Below, piece after piece: positions 12,728 through 22,529 of a stretch of 64,000 nt of DNA. The position numbers and the translations under genes were made by a program. The stretch comes from Ustilaginoidea virens (taxonomy: Eukaryota > Ascomycota > Sordariomycetes > Hypocreales > Clavicipitaceae), in the NCBI RefSeq assembly GCF_000687475.1, contig NC_057316.1, forward strand, positions 6,572,001 through 6,636,000, given 5' to 3'. Under the pieces are notes generated by a model. It was not told the DNA's origin. It saw only the letters and a list, made by a program, of their open reading frames with translations, and ran no database searches. Numbering within the stretch: position 1 is the stretch's first letter; each line of letters starts with the position of its first letter.

Positions 12728-13025
12728 ATGGCCCATCTCACCAACCCCCTCGCCACCCCGTCCCAGCTGTCCGGCAAGTTCTCCCTGTCGTCCCTGCCGC
12801 AGGACCTCTGGGAGTCCGTCTTCATCGCCACGCAGTGCCTCACCCAGGCCGCCGGCCAGCTTCTCGACCTGCCCCAGTCCGTGACGGCGCAGGCCAACGT
12901 CCTCCTGGCCAGGTACTGGCTGGTCGACTCGCCCATGGCCCACGAATTCAGCGTGCGTTTGCCCCTCCCTCTCTGTCGTCTTGCCCCTGCCTGTCTGTAC
13001 GCGGCCGGCTCACCCGTTGGTTTTT

Positions 13026-13058
<33 letters not shown>

Positions 13059-13790
13059 TTCTTTTCTGTGCAGGACGTGTCCGCTGCGGCAGTCTACCTC
13101 GTCGCCAAGCTCGGCCCGCTGCCTCGCTCGCCGCGCGACGTCTCCAACGTCTACTCGTACCTCGTCTCCAGCCGCTCCGTCCTCTTCAGGCCGGGCCACG
13201 CGCCGCCCGCCTGCGGCCCCCGGCCGCACTTGGTCTCCGAGCCCGACTACCTCGCCTTCCAGACCCGGCTGCTGGCGCTCGAGGCGCGCATCCTCTGCTG
13301 CCTCGGCTTCAACGCGCACGTGGCGCTCCCCCACGCCCTCGCCGTCACCTACCTCCAGACGCTCGACTTCCTCTCCCAGCCGAGGGCGGCCGTGTCCCGC
13401 AGGGCGGTGCAGTACCTCAACGCGGCCCTCTTGTCCCCGCAGCTGCTGTACCTGACGCACCAGCCCAACCTGCTCGCCACGGCGGCCGTCTACAACGCCG
13501 CGAGGGACCTCGGCGCCAAGATGCCCGAGTGCGAGTGGTACGAGGTCTTTGACGGGGACCGCGAGGAGCTGGGCTTCCTGGTTGTCGGCATGCGGAGCTT
13601 GGAGGGCCTGATGCGGCGGCGCAAGGAGGACGCGCCGCACCTGTTTGACGGCATGCCCACGAGGAGTTTTGTCGAGGAGGAGATGAGCAAGAGAGGCTTG
13701 CGGGTGGGGGAGAATGGGGGTGCAAAGGGGAGCCAGGAGGATGCCGTCATGAGAAGCATGGACCATCGATCGCTGGGCGCGGACAAGTAA
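12728..13790 (+). CDS. Cyclin-L/T-like cyclin
   Basis: A cyclin of the transcription/splicing class, expected to activate a CDK acting on RNA polymerase II or splicing factors. Exons 12728-12952 and 13074-13790, joined in phase 0 (GTGCGT...CAG, 121 bp intron with a 30-base poly-C). The product is 313 residues. The first cyclin box starts with a helix reading LTQAAGQLLDLPQSV and continues over the splice with DVSAAAVYLVAKLGPLPRSPRDVSNVYSYL, where the RDV-NV signature is like cyclin L. The second fold follows (ALEARILCCLGFNAHVALPH ... LLATAAVYNAARDLG). It lacks the long RS tail of animal cyclin L. It could instead be the fungal cyclin T/K; the cyclin class is sure, the subclass moderately so. 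Confidence 0.85.
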
Positions 13791-16470
13791 AGGGGCCCAT
13801 CCCGGCGGCTTGCGTGCGCCCGCTTCGTCTTCTCTTGCCCCCCTTTTGGTTTGGGCTTTTTTCTTTATTTTTTTTTTTGGTTTACTAGCATGCGGCTGCA
13901 TCATGGCTATTTGGGCAATTATCTGCCCGACCCGGGTCTAACATCCTTCAAACTCAGAATCCTCCCCCCCTCTCTCCCCGGAGGCAGTTTCATTGAATCG
14001 GATGTTGCCGGAATCGCTTGGTTTTCCCTTGCACACCAACCACTACACCCTACTTGCTGTTCGGCCGAGACGGGGTGGCGACAGGGATCGACGTCGTCGC
14101 ACGTCGTCGCACGTCGTCTTGGTGCGGTTTGCGTAGCAGGCCACCTCGAGCTGGGCAAGGCAAGTTTGACGTCAACCCGCACAGTCGCCCCCGGGTTGCC
14201 AGGCAAAGCTTCACTAGATCCGAGGCAGCAGGCTGGGACGGGAGGCCATCACCTATCCCAGAGGACGAGCCAGGCAGAAGTTAGTTTCAGCATAATCCAG
14301 CGCGATTTTGCATCACGATGCTCTTGGTCCGCTGCATGCACGGCTGCCCTCCTCTGCTCCTGCACAGTCGGGCTGTAGTCCTGGATTTCCATCCTACACG
14401 TCATCTGCATGACATTGTTCCACCACGCCCGGGTTGCCGAGCAGCACCTTGGAGCAAGTTACTCGACGTCAGCGTATCCGAGCACGCCGGCGAGGTGTAA
14501 TGTAACCAAGACCAGCAGGGGGGGGGGGGGGACAAAAGGGCGGCGGGAAAGCATCAACGGCCAGGGACACCTTCCCACCATTTGGTGGTCGCAACTGGTG
14601 GTCGCAGTCGGCAAGACGTATCTCTGTCGTGTTGGTTTGGCCGGGACAAGTATCGGACAATGCGTCGGCGCGAATCACGCCCTGGTGAAGCCAGGTGCCG
14701 GGTAGGTAGCGTGGCGTCGGGGAGTCGGTGGGAATCTGGACGGGGGCGAAGAAATCGCAGCGGGAGGCGCCAGAAGCCCTTTGTGAGGATGAGATTCGCG
14801 AGATATTCGTGAGATAGTCCTGTGATTAGTGAGGAATCGTGAGATATTCGCGACTTGTGCTGGATTCTCCACTTGCTCCACATGCAGGAAGCGAAACCTC
14901 CGAGAGCCCCCGTGTCATGACCCCTCCAGGTCTCAGGTACGGTGACGTAACAAGGCCGGCGCGAGTCACGCCAGGGGTCAACTGGTTCTCGTGCGTCCGG
15001 GGAGGGCCAGGGCTGTCTGTTTCAGACCCCGACTTTCTGACTGGCGGCAGAATGGACCCGCCTGCATTCGTACTCGGGCCTGTTGCAGTGCAGGCTGCAG
15101 GCTGCAGGCTGCGGGCTGCAGTTTCTCAAGTCCTCAAGTCCTCAGTCCTCAGTCCTCAGTCCTCAGCCCTCGGCCCAGCCCTCTCTCTGCCTCCAGTCCT
15201 CGCTGCAAATCGTCCAGTTTTGCTCATCCATCAGACCGCTACCCGCCATCACTTGCTTCGGTTGGTACACATACCCGCCCGTCACCAAGAACAACGCGGA
15301 AGAAAAAAACCCCAGCGGGCGACGATCCCGACGACTCTACCCTGACAAGGCGGCGTCTGCTCGAGGCCCGCCCGAGTATCCAGACACAGACCACATACAT
15401 ACCATACCAGCTACGTACGTGGCAGAGGACAAGAGCCCACCCCCTCCCTCCTTGGACAGCCGAGTTAACCGAGGATGGATGGATGGATGGATGGATGGAT
15501 GGAGCCACGGAGCCACCAGAAGGGGCCCCCCGTCCGACGGTGCCAGAGGCCTTCTAGAACGCCCAGCAACGGCCCCCAGGGATGGATGATGGATGCATTT
15601 GATGCGCGGCGAGCCCACTGCCGCTGTCAAACATGTCTGGTCGCTTCAAAGTTGCCTGCTGTGTGGTTGCTGGCGCGGAGCAGCCATCTACGTTGCGTGC
15701 TCGTGCTCGCCAGGCCAAGCCGTGATGGGCTGCGCGACGCAATCCTGCCTGTGCATGTAATTGTGCATGGCCACGGCCCCCCATGTCAAAGTTTCTGTCT
15801 GGTCCTGCTCTGCTGGCGCCTTGCCTGTCTAGAGACGTCGCGTACGGAGAGGCGCTGCCTGGGGACGGGGCAGCCCCATTCCACATCCACCCATCCAATA
15901 TTTCATCAATCAACCCATCAACCCATCAACCCGCGGGGACCGTCGAGCCTTCTTGCGACGCCCACTCCCCCGGCCGCCTAGCTCGCCCAAGTGGTTCTAT
16001 GACTTCCGTACAGCCGTGTGTGTGGTTTGTCTGCCAACGGGGAAAATAGCTCACCCGTCTTGATACAACGTCTGATTTACTCCGGGGCTTGATTCGTGGT
16101 GTGGGCGGGAGCCCCCCCCCCTGGCACCGGCTGCCGTCGTGTCTGTAACATGTATCGTATCGTCTTTCTGTCATTGTTAGCCCTCTTGTCGGTTTAGTAA
16201 GGCCGGAGGGGGCGGGCTTTTTGGCTTTTCCCCCGTCACGGCCTTATCCCCCCCCCCCCCCCCCCCCCCCCTTCCACGAGCTGCATTGTAGGATGCCAAG
16301 TTGTCGAGTTATAAATTTGGCTGCCGCCTCCCTCTCTCCCCCACCGTCTGGTTCCTCGTTCTGTCCAGCTGAACAACCCAAGCTGCTTCCCATCCAGCCC
16401 CAATCTGTCGAGGCACCATACCCCCTTACTCGTCATTCCTGTCGGTACTCCTTTTCCCCTCCGCACCAAG
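13791..16470. other. Intergenic, 2.7 kb, no gene seen
   Basis: Contains GCAGGCTGCAGGCTG-type and TCCTCAGTCC-type repeats (15085-15175), a GGAT tetranucleotide array (15475-15502), a G12 run near 14519, and a 24-C run at 16248-16271. The open frames are repetitive or GC-biased shadows. The final 200 bp are the promoter of the small gene at 16471. Confidence 0.5.
16310..16315 (+). promoter_or_regulatory. Candidate TATA box of the 82-residue gene
   Basis: TATAAA lies about 155 bp before the ATG at 16471 and is followed by a C/T-rich leader, a common arrangement for strongly expressed fungal genes. The preceding C24 run lies at 16248-16271. Confidence 0.45.
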
Positions 16471-16874
16471 ATGCCCGGCTCGGAACCTAGCTCGCCCTCT
16501 TCTGCCGCTCCTGGCCCTTCCATGGGCGCCGGCCCTGCTGGCTTCGGCGACAACAGAGGCATCAAGTTCCAGATCAGGACTGGCAACGCTCGATGGACCT
16601 GCACCCTGCAAGACCGCTCTCACTAGTACGTCGTGCACCTTGACCTAGCCTTTGACCCTTGATCCGCCACAGCGCATGGCATGTTTTCTTTTCCCCCCTC
16701 CGCCAACACGGGCCACACGGGCCACACGGGGACAAAACGGGATTGAAAAGGAGGTCTAACGTTTGGTGTCCCCCGTCCCAGTGAGCGCCAGAAGGCCGCC
16801 CGTACCAACTCGACCGACTCGGTCGCGTCCACCTCTTCTTCTTCTTCTTCTTCTTCGTCCACCACCTCTCACTA

Positions 16875-16875
<1 letters not shown>
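16471..16875 (+). CDS. Small spliced protein of unknown function (82 aa)
   Basis: Not visible as one open frame. Exons 16471-16625 and 16782-16875 join in phase 2 over a 156 bp intron with GTACGT donor, CTAAC branch site (about 16757) and CCCAG acceptor. The product begins MPGSEPSSPS, has a central block GIKFQIRTGNARWTCTLQDRSHYERQKAA, and ends in a Ser-rich tail (TSSSSS...STTSH). There is no signal peptide or membrane segment. The unspliced exon runs into TAG formed by the exon's last TA and the intron's first G, so intron retention would give a 51-residue form. The TATA box and C/T-rich leader support a real, possibly abundant, transcript. I do not recognise the family; it looks like a short conserved ascomycete protein. 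Confidence 0.75.
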
Positions 16876-16910
<35 letters not shown>

Positions 16911-18689
16911 CAGAGCGAGCTGCAAGGCGCCAGACGCACTCTTGGTGGTGCTCAAGACGAGCCTGCAAGGCGTGCTAGCACATCGGAAACCACATGGCGC
17001 TGGTGGCGCCTGCGACTCGTTGTCGGCAACGCGGCAATGGAGGGAGGGCATCGACACACGGGACACGGGTGAGAGGTGCACCGATCCCGTGAGCGAGGGC
17101 CGTCACCAGTCGCGAAAGCTGGGAGAATGACGGCCATTCGGCTGGCCGTTTTTGGTTCGTCGGCTGTATAAGTTGGAAACGGGAATCACATCGTCGTTTC
17201 TCTTTCTCTCTGTCTTTTTTTGTCCCACTTTTTTGAGTTTTTTTTCCCCCTTTCCTTTTTTGTTTATTTTTTATTTCAGTCTATACTTTTTGGAGACGAG
17301 GGCTTCTGTTTTCTTCTTCTTCCTTTTGTTACAGCACCATGGATAAGGGGAATGGAATGTTGTCTGAACTTGTGGAGGTGCCTCTGCCTCTGATTTAGCG
17401 ACTGGCTTGGCGCACCTGAGCGGAAAGGCAGTTATAGGTACCTATGTAGGTAGGAGGTAGGTAAGGTAGGTTACGTCTGGTAGTACGTAGTACGGAGCAC
17501 GGAGCACGGAGCACGCACTACGGAGTCGTCGGCATGTAGTACAGTAATAAGCAAGGGCCTGGTGAGCCCCGGCTGAAACAATCCAGCCCCAGAATCGACG
17601 CGTTTCCCCGACGCGCTGCGATTTCATTCGCTGTGCAAAGTAGAGTCTTGTCACTTGCGCATGCAAGCCCACACACACACACACAGGCTGGGCTGGGCGG
17701 GTCAACGTACCGACGACGGGGTCTTGTACGAGATGAGATGCTGGTGCCGTGGAAAGAATGAAGAAGAATGTGCGACAAAACAAAAGTGAAAAAGGAAGCC
17801 ACCATCAAGGCGTGATCCGCAGTAAGAATTCGCTGGTCCGAGCCTGTCTAACTGCTTGTGAGCAACTTGAACTGCAACGCACAAGAAAAACGTCCAGCGC
17901 CCAATTCTATTCGCGGTTATGCACAACTCCAGGTCGTCGTTGCATTCATTATCATTAGTCAGCAGCGCAAAGCCGTCCATGGACAAAACCCCTAAAGCTG
18001 GGCAGGTGGCAGGTAGCCAACGTTTCAATGTGGTCGGTCTGGCTGGTCTTTGCTACCAATGCTACTAGGCCCATGTACTGCTGCATGCGCGGAAATGGTC
18101 AAGCCGAGACAGGCTCAAGCTCACATTCACAATCCATGCACGACTCTGGCAGCAATTTTTTTTTCCGTCTCGGGCAAGCATTGTGTTACTTGGCAAGACG
18201 CGGAGGGCGGTTGGCAACTTGCCGCCTAGGTCATGTGACCTTTTGCCTCACCGCCCCCATTGCAGAGCCGACTACGCCGAGAACGGAGGAGGAGGGACTG
18301 GAGCAAGCGAGTGACGAGTACTCCGTACCCCCTACGGAGTACGCGGCCTCCAATAAATGTTACGGCCTGGTTGGAGCTGGAGCCAGTGGCGAGTCCTTCA
18401 ACAAGGGGGCTCTGCCAGCATCTTTGCCCTCTCAACCAGCACCAGGCCCCCAGGCTGCCCAAGCCTGATTCAAAGCTGCTCCTCAAAGCCCCTACACGAC
18501 TCCTTTTTTCCTTTTCACCCACCTGTTTCCGCTCATTTGGCCCTTGCAAGGTGATCCCGTACCGCCAGTTGGCCACCAAGGCAAGGCTTACCCCGCCGCC
18601 GACGACGCTCACGACCGCGCCCACGCCCACGCCCACGCCCACACCCACGCCGAGCTTTGCTTCAACAGACACCGCGCCCTCGCACCACG
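16876..18689. other. Intergenic, 1.8 kb
   Basis: Starts with a CCAG tetranucleotide array directly after the preceding stop (16876-16910). It also holds T-rich DNA (17210-17330), GGTACCTA/GTAGGTAG-type sequence (17437-17475), ACGGAGC repeats (17493-17515), a CA run (17672-17685) and the inverted pair of TACTCCGTA motifs at 18318-18342. The last 350 bp look like the promoter of the next gene. No gene seen. Confidence 0.5.
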
Positions 18690-19751
18690 ATGCCCGTCGT
18701 GAACCATGTCGTGCTGGCTTCGGGCGCCGTCGCCGCAGTCTCGGTAGCTGTTGCCGCCGCCATGGCCATGTACGAGAATCCCGAACTGCGGAGATATGCA
18801 GACGACATCCGCCGCCGCATCGCCGTGGCGCTCCACTCTCTGGGCGACGGCCTCACCCCGCCCGAGCGAGCCCCGAGGTTCAATCGGCCCGAGGACGCCG
18901 ACGGTTTCCTCCATTCCAGCCGCGGCACCGGCGCCGAGCCAGGCGTCGATGCGGACGAGGAAACCCGCCGCAGGCAGCGCGACGAGCTCCTGTTCTGGAA
19001 CTCGCAGCGCCTGAAGAACAAGCGCGACGAAACCCTCCCCGCGGCTGGGCCGCGGGCGGGGGCGAGCGGCTCCTCGTTTGACGACTTTTTGCGACGCGAC
19101 CAGACCGCGGAGCAGGGCGCGTACGTCTTCAACACGGGCGCGGGTGCTGATGCGCGACGTCTCAGCAGCGGCCTTCGCCACCGTGGCCCGGCCCCTGCGC
19201 GGCACGCAGATTCGCCATCTGTCCACGCCAGCCCTTTTGCCGACGAGCACGGCCTCGGGAGCGACCCAGTCGCGCGTCCGCCCGCGAGTGAGGAGCACTC
19301 GTCCGACTTGTATAGCGCCACCACTCGCGACAACGACGACGCCCAGTCCAACACACTATCCGGGTCGCCTGCTTTGGTCGACCTGTCCCCCGCCGCCGCG
19401 CAACCCGTTTCGCCGCCAACCCTGGAGCGCCAGCTCGCCGACGATGAGTTCATGTCGGCCGGCCAGGAAGATAGACACGAAGCCTACGCCTCTATCCAGG
19501 CTTGGGCCCAGGACTCCAGCCGCAGCTTCTACTCACCCCTGCCGGCGACCCCCGTCGCACCGGTTTCCGAGCCCGAGGCCGTGAGCGACGGCCAGCTTAC
19601 GCCTACGGATTCCGTCTCGGTCATTGGATCCGGCGATGTTGATCCTGCCGGCGGCGCGCAGGGGCGGGCGTTTGACGTCCTGAGCGAGAGCGAGGGCATG
19701 CTGACTCCGGCAAGCTGGTCCGAAGTGGGGAGTGTCGTGAGCGAGTATTGA
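18690..19751 (+). CDS. Single-pass membrane-anchored protein of unknown function
   Basis: An intronless 353-residue frame starting MPVVNHVVLASG. Residues about 8-28 form a hydrophobic alanine/valine-rich segment, likely a signal anchor, followed by a conserved-looking ENPELRRYADDIRRRIAVALHSLGD helix. The middle and C-terminal parts are polar, rich in Ser, Asp and Pro, and probably disordered, with a short motif FDDFLRRDQTAEQGAYVFNTG. The end, GMLTPASWSEVGSVVSEY, resembles tails seen in other ascomycete hypothetical proteins (recalled, not checked). An in-frame upstream codon exists at 18657, but the 18690 ATG puts the hydrophobic segment at the N-terminus. No enzyme motif; function unknown. 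It converges on the BSP-like gene. Confidence 0.8.
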   Translation: MPVVNHVVLASGAVAAVSVAVAAAMAMYENPELRRYADDIRRRIAVALHSLGDGLTPPERAPRFNRPEDADGFLHSSRGTGAEPGVDADEETRRRQRDELLFWNSQRLKNKRDETLPAAGPRAGASGSSFDDFLRRDQTAEQGAYVFNTGAGADARRLSSGLRHRGPAPARHADSPSVHASPFADEHGLGSDPVARPPASEEHSSDLYSATTRDNDDAQSNTLSGSPALVDLSPAAAQPVSPPTLERQLADDEFMSAGQEDRHEAYASIQAWAQDSSRSFYSPLPATPVAPVSEPEAVSDGQLTPTDSVSVIGSGDVDPAGGAQGRAFDVLSESEGMLTPASWSEVGSVVSEY

Positions 19752-19870
19752 AGCTGGCGATGGAGGCAAACACTCGTTTTTACGGATAAAGGCATGGCTT
19801 GTATTTGTGCGGTGATGGCGGAATGGGGGGAATCAAGGTCACGGTTTGGCGTTTGGATTAGTCGAGGTTA

Positions 19871-19873
19871 TTT

Positions 19874-19929
<56 letters not shown>

Positions 19930-19932
19930 TTC
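19871..19932. repeat. TTTC tetranucleotide array
   Basis: About 15 perfect TTTC units, all pyrimidine on the plus strand, downstream of the 18690 gene. Confidence 0.9.
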
Positions 19933-20182
19933 CCTTTTCGGCACTACGTGTTGCTTGGTTCTATTGAAGAGTGCCTCGTCATGACTTTTGCTGCCGAGTT
20001 GCTTGTTTTCCCCGATTCCTCGTGATGATTTCTCCTGCCATTGTCAATAGCGGCAGGTTTCATAACATTGTAGCAGCGCCTTTTGACAAGCCAAAAACAG
20101 ACATTTCATTTGTCTACATAGTCCCAAGGAGATGAATTACGCCGAGTGCGGAAAGATGAAGAAAAATGTACAATAAATCTAC

Positions 20183-20188
<6 letters not shown>

Positions 20189-20224
<36 letters not shown>
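20189..20224. repeat. GA dinucleotide array
   Basis: About 18 perfect GA units, 13 bp beyond the stop codon of the minus-strand BSP-like gene. Confidence 0.9.
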
Positions 20225-20229
<5 letters not shown>

Positions 20230-20237
20230 CACCTCGT

Positions 20238-21092
20238 CTATTTGTCGGCCTTTAAAGTGCCCTGATAATCATCAAACAAGGAAGAAACAGTCGACCCCGT
20301 CAAGTCGGACCAAAACGTATCCTCCTCATACGCTTCGTGCCGCAGCTTCTCGTTCAGTCTCCTCACGAAACCCTCGCCAAAGCGAGCCTCTAGGTAGTCC
20401 AGGAAGTAGGCAGTGTGTTGATAGCCAGCATCCCACTTGGCGCCAGCCTCCCTTTTCCAGTGCGGAGGGACCAGGTGGCAGCGGAGGCGGACCCAGTCGG
20501 CGACGCCCTCGATCAAGCCGCCGGGACAGGTGCCGCGGGCGTTCCACTGGAGGCAGTGGACGAGCTCGTGGGTGACGACGCCGGCAATCTCCTTGCCCAG
20601 GGTGGACCTGCTCGAGTTGGCGATGTGGCCCAGGGCGAAGTGGATCTCCTTGTGGTCGTCGTCGAGCTCGGAGCCGGTGGTGTAGGCCACGCCGGGCATG
20701 TCTCGGAAGACGAAGGTGACGGAGCGGGTGGGCGGCGCCGTGGTGGCCGGGTCGGAGGGGCACCTGTACAGCAGGCGCAGGACGTTGGCCGTGGCCTCGG
20801 TCACGACGTCCGAGGCGTGGACGGCGCCGAAGAAGAGCCTGGCGCCGGGGTGGGTGATGTCGCGGAACTCGACGCGCAGCTTGGGCAGGGGGAACGGCGC
20901 GGGCTTGGGCTTATGATGGTGGGCGGGCTTGCTGCGGCGGGCGGAGCGCTCGTGCTCGTCCTCGTGCTTGTCCTCGTGCTTGTCCTCGTGCTTGTCCTCG
21001 TGCTTGTCCTCGTGCCCGTGCTCGTCGGCGGGAGGGGGGGCGAGGGGGACGGGGGACGGGGTGGGCGCCGTCTCGGCCTCGTGGAGAGTCAT
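20238..21092 (-). CDS. BSP-type (plant basic secretory protein family) zinc metallopeptidase-like protein
   Basis: An intronless minus-strand frame of 284 residues from the ATG at 21092. The region from LRVEFRDITHPGARLFFGAV onward matches the basic secretory protein family (PF04450). It has the gluzincin-like zinc motif HELVH (175-179) followed by CLQWN and GLIEGVADWVR, so the metal site appears intact. The N-terminus before the domain is Pro-rich, then carries four tandem copies of a four-residue His-Glu-Asp-Lys unit (plus strand about 20953-21015) and a His/Lys-rich stretch. No signal peptide is visible from this start, nor from the longer in-frame extension to 21230. That suggests an intracellular protein despite the family name. 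TATATA-like DNA lies about 120-135 bp upstream. Peptidase activity is inferred from the motif only. Confidence 0.88.
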   Translation of the reverse strand: MTLHEAETAPTPSPVPLAPPPADEHGHEDKHEDKHEDKHEDKHEDEHERSARRSKPAHHHKPKPAPFPLPKLRVEFRDITHPGARLFFGAVHASDVVTEATANVLRLLYRCPSDPATTAPPTRSVTFVFRDMPGVAYTTGSELDDDHKEIHFALGHIANSSRSTLGKEIAGVVTHELVHCLQWNARGTCPGGLIEGVADWVRLRCHLVPPHWKREAGAKWDAGYQHTAYFLDYLEARFGEGFVRRLNEKLRHEAYEEDTFWSDLTGSTVSSLFDDYQGTLKADK

Positions 21093-22529
21093 TGTTGGGG
21101 AGAGGCGAGGCCGGGGTTTTGCGTTGCTTGGAGAGCGCGGCGAGACGAAGCCAGAGCCAGAAGTTGGTCGAGGGCGAGGTCGGCGGTTGCGGATCGACGG
21201 GGGACACAAGACATATATGTATGTATACAAGGGCTGGCTGGTCTAGGCTCGCGGGCGGGAACGGAGCGATCAAACAACAGAAGAGTCCAGTCAGTCAGTA
21301 CGTACGCTTTGGGCGCTGGAATTCTGAGACCTGTCCTGAACGCGGGCGGGGTCGGGGCGGGGGCGCCATGGTCCTGTGACGGCTTGCTGTATATACGGAG
21401 CAGCCAGCGTTGACGGAGTCGGCGGGCTGCCGGGCCTTGTCTCACCCGCGGCAATCCTCCATGTGTCCCCCCCACCCCGGCCTAAACTGGCCACCCCCCT
21501 GGACCTCCCCTGGACGCCCACCCCCCCCCCCCCCGGTGGCTCCCATTGGCCCTGGCCTCTTCCGACAGCTGGCGGCAGCCGACTCCTTTGCCCAGCCAAC
21601 TGCAAAATAAACATTGCGCAGCTCGGGCCTTGGGGCCTTGGAGCCTTGTCTTGCTGGACTCGAGCTGCTTCCCCGCCCTGTTTTGCCCTTTACGCGTCGT
21701 CAACTTGGTCTGCGTCGTCTTCTGGCATCGTCCAATCTTCCAATCTTCCAGCCATCAATTGAGCCAACCCAGCTGCAGAGCACGCGCCAGAGTCTGTACG
21801 TCTGTATTTCTCCTTCTTGTCGTCTACCAACATCCCCCGCTCCAGCTGGCCGCAGACCCGCAGCGCTGCCTCCAACCGCCATTGCATTCCCGTTCGGCAG
21901 TCCAGCCGTTCGTACCCGATGCCACTGTCACTGTCCTTGCGCAAAAAACCTCGTCCGCGACTTGTACGGCTCTGACATTCATCGCGTCGCGCGCTCAAGT
22001 GCTTTCGCTACCTGCTGGCTGCATCAGCTCCGGCACCGGCATCGGCATCAGCATCAGCATCAGCATCAGCATCAACATCAACATCAGCATCGGCATCGGC
22101 ATCGGCATCGACATCGACATCGACAACGGTATGCTCCGCTCCCCATCTGCCGATTCCTCCTCTTCCTTTTTCTCCTGTCCTCTTGCCCCGTGCCTTTCAC
22201 ATCCAACCTATTCCTGGTCTCGGCCCCCTTTCTTCCTTTGTCTCTTTTTTTTTTCCATCTGTGCCCCTCTGCGCATTTGACCCGTCAACTGGTGAATTAA
22301 AGTCTCTAATTTACCCCATAGTTACACCGCATGCATAACCCCTTAAGCCACACCACCGACGGTGCCGCTCCTTCGTGCCGACCTTGGACGTAAACGCCCA
22401 ACCACGGCGACATCATCATCACTGCAGACCTCATAAATGCTCGCTTCCAGCAGCCGACTTCCTTCCGCCCTCAGAGCCTCCTCCCCCTCGCCGCCGTCCA
22501 GTTCTTTTCCTGCGAAATAAGAGTCGTCC
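21093..22529. other. Divergent upstream region of BSP-like gene and STU1
   Basis: Serves both flanking divergent genes. Contains a TATA-like stretch (21211-21227), a C14 run (about 21521-21534), an imperfect array of GCATCA/GCATCG hexamers (22040-22125), and T/C-rich DNA before STU1. Two overlapping frames of 228-244 codons here are driven by the hexamer repeat and by C/T richness and are not convincing genes. Confidence 0.5.

Larger units (their letters stand above)
19752..20237. other. Convergent 3' intergenic with polypyrimidine and GA repeats
   Basis: Lies between two convergent stop codons. Holds a TTTC array (about 19871-19932) and a GA array (about 20189-20224). An AATAAA is at 20172. 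No gene seen. Confidence 0.6.

Noticed and set aside
12948..13904. 318-codon minus-strand frame over the cyclin gene
   Set aside because: Shadow frame; a poly-Gly stretch is read from the intron's C30 run.
20415..21413. 332-codon plus-strand frame antisense to the BSP-like gene
   Set aside because: Leu-Val repeats arise from the opposite strand of the tetrapeptide repeat; no domain.
21546..22300. Two overlapping plus-strand frames of 244 and 228 codons
   Set aside because: Driven by a GCATCA/GCATCG array read as Ile-Ser or His-Gln runs and by C/T-rich promoter DNA; no start context or splice structure.
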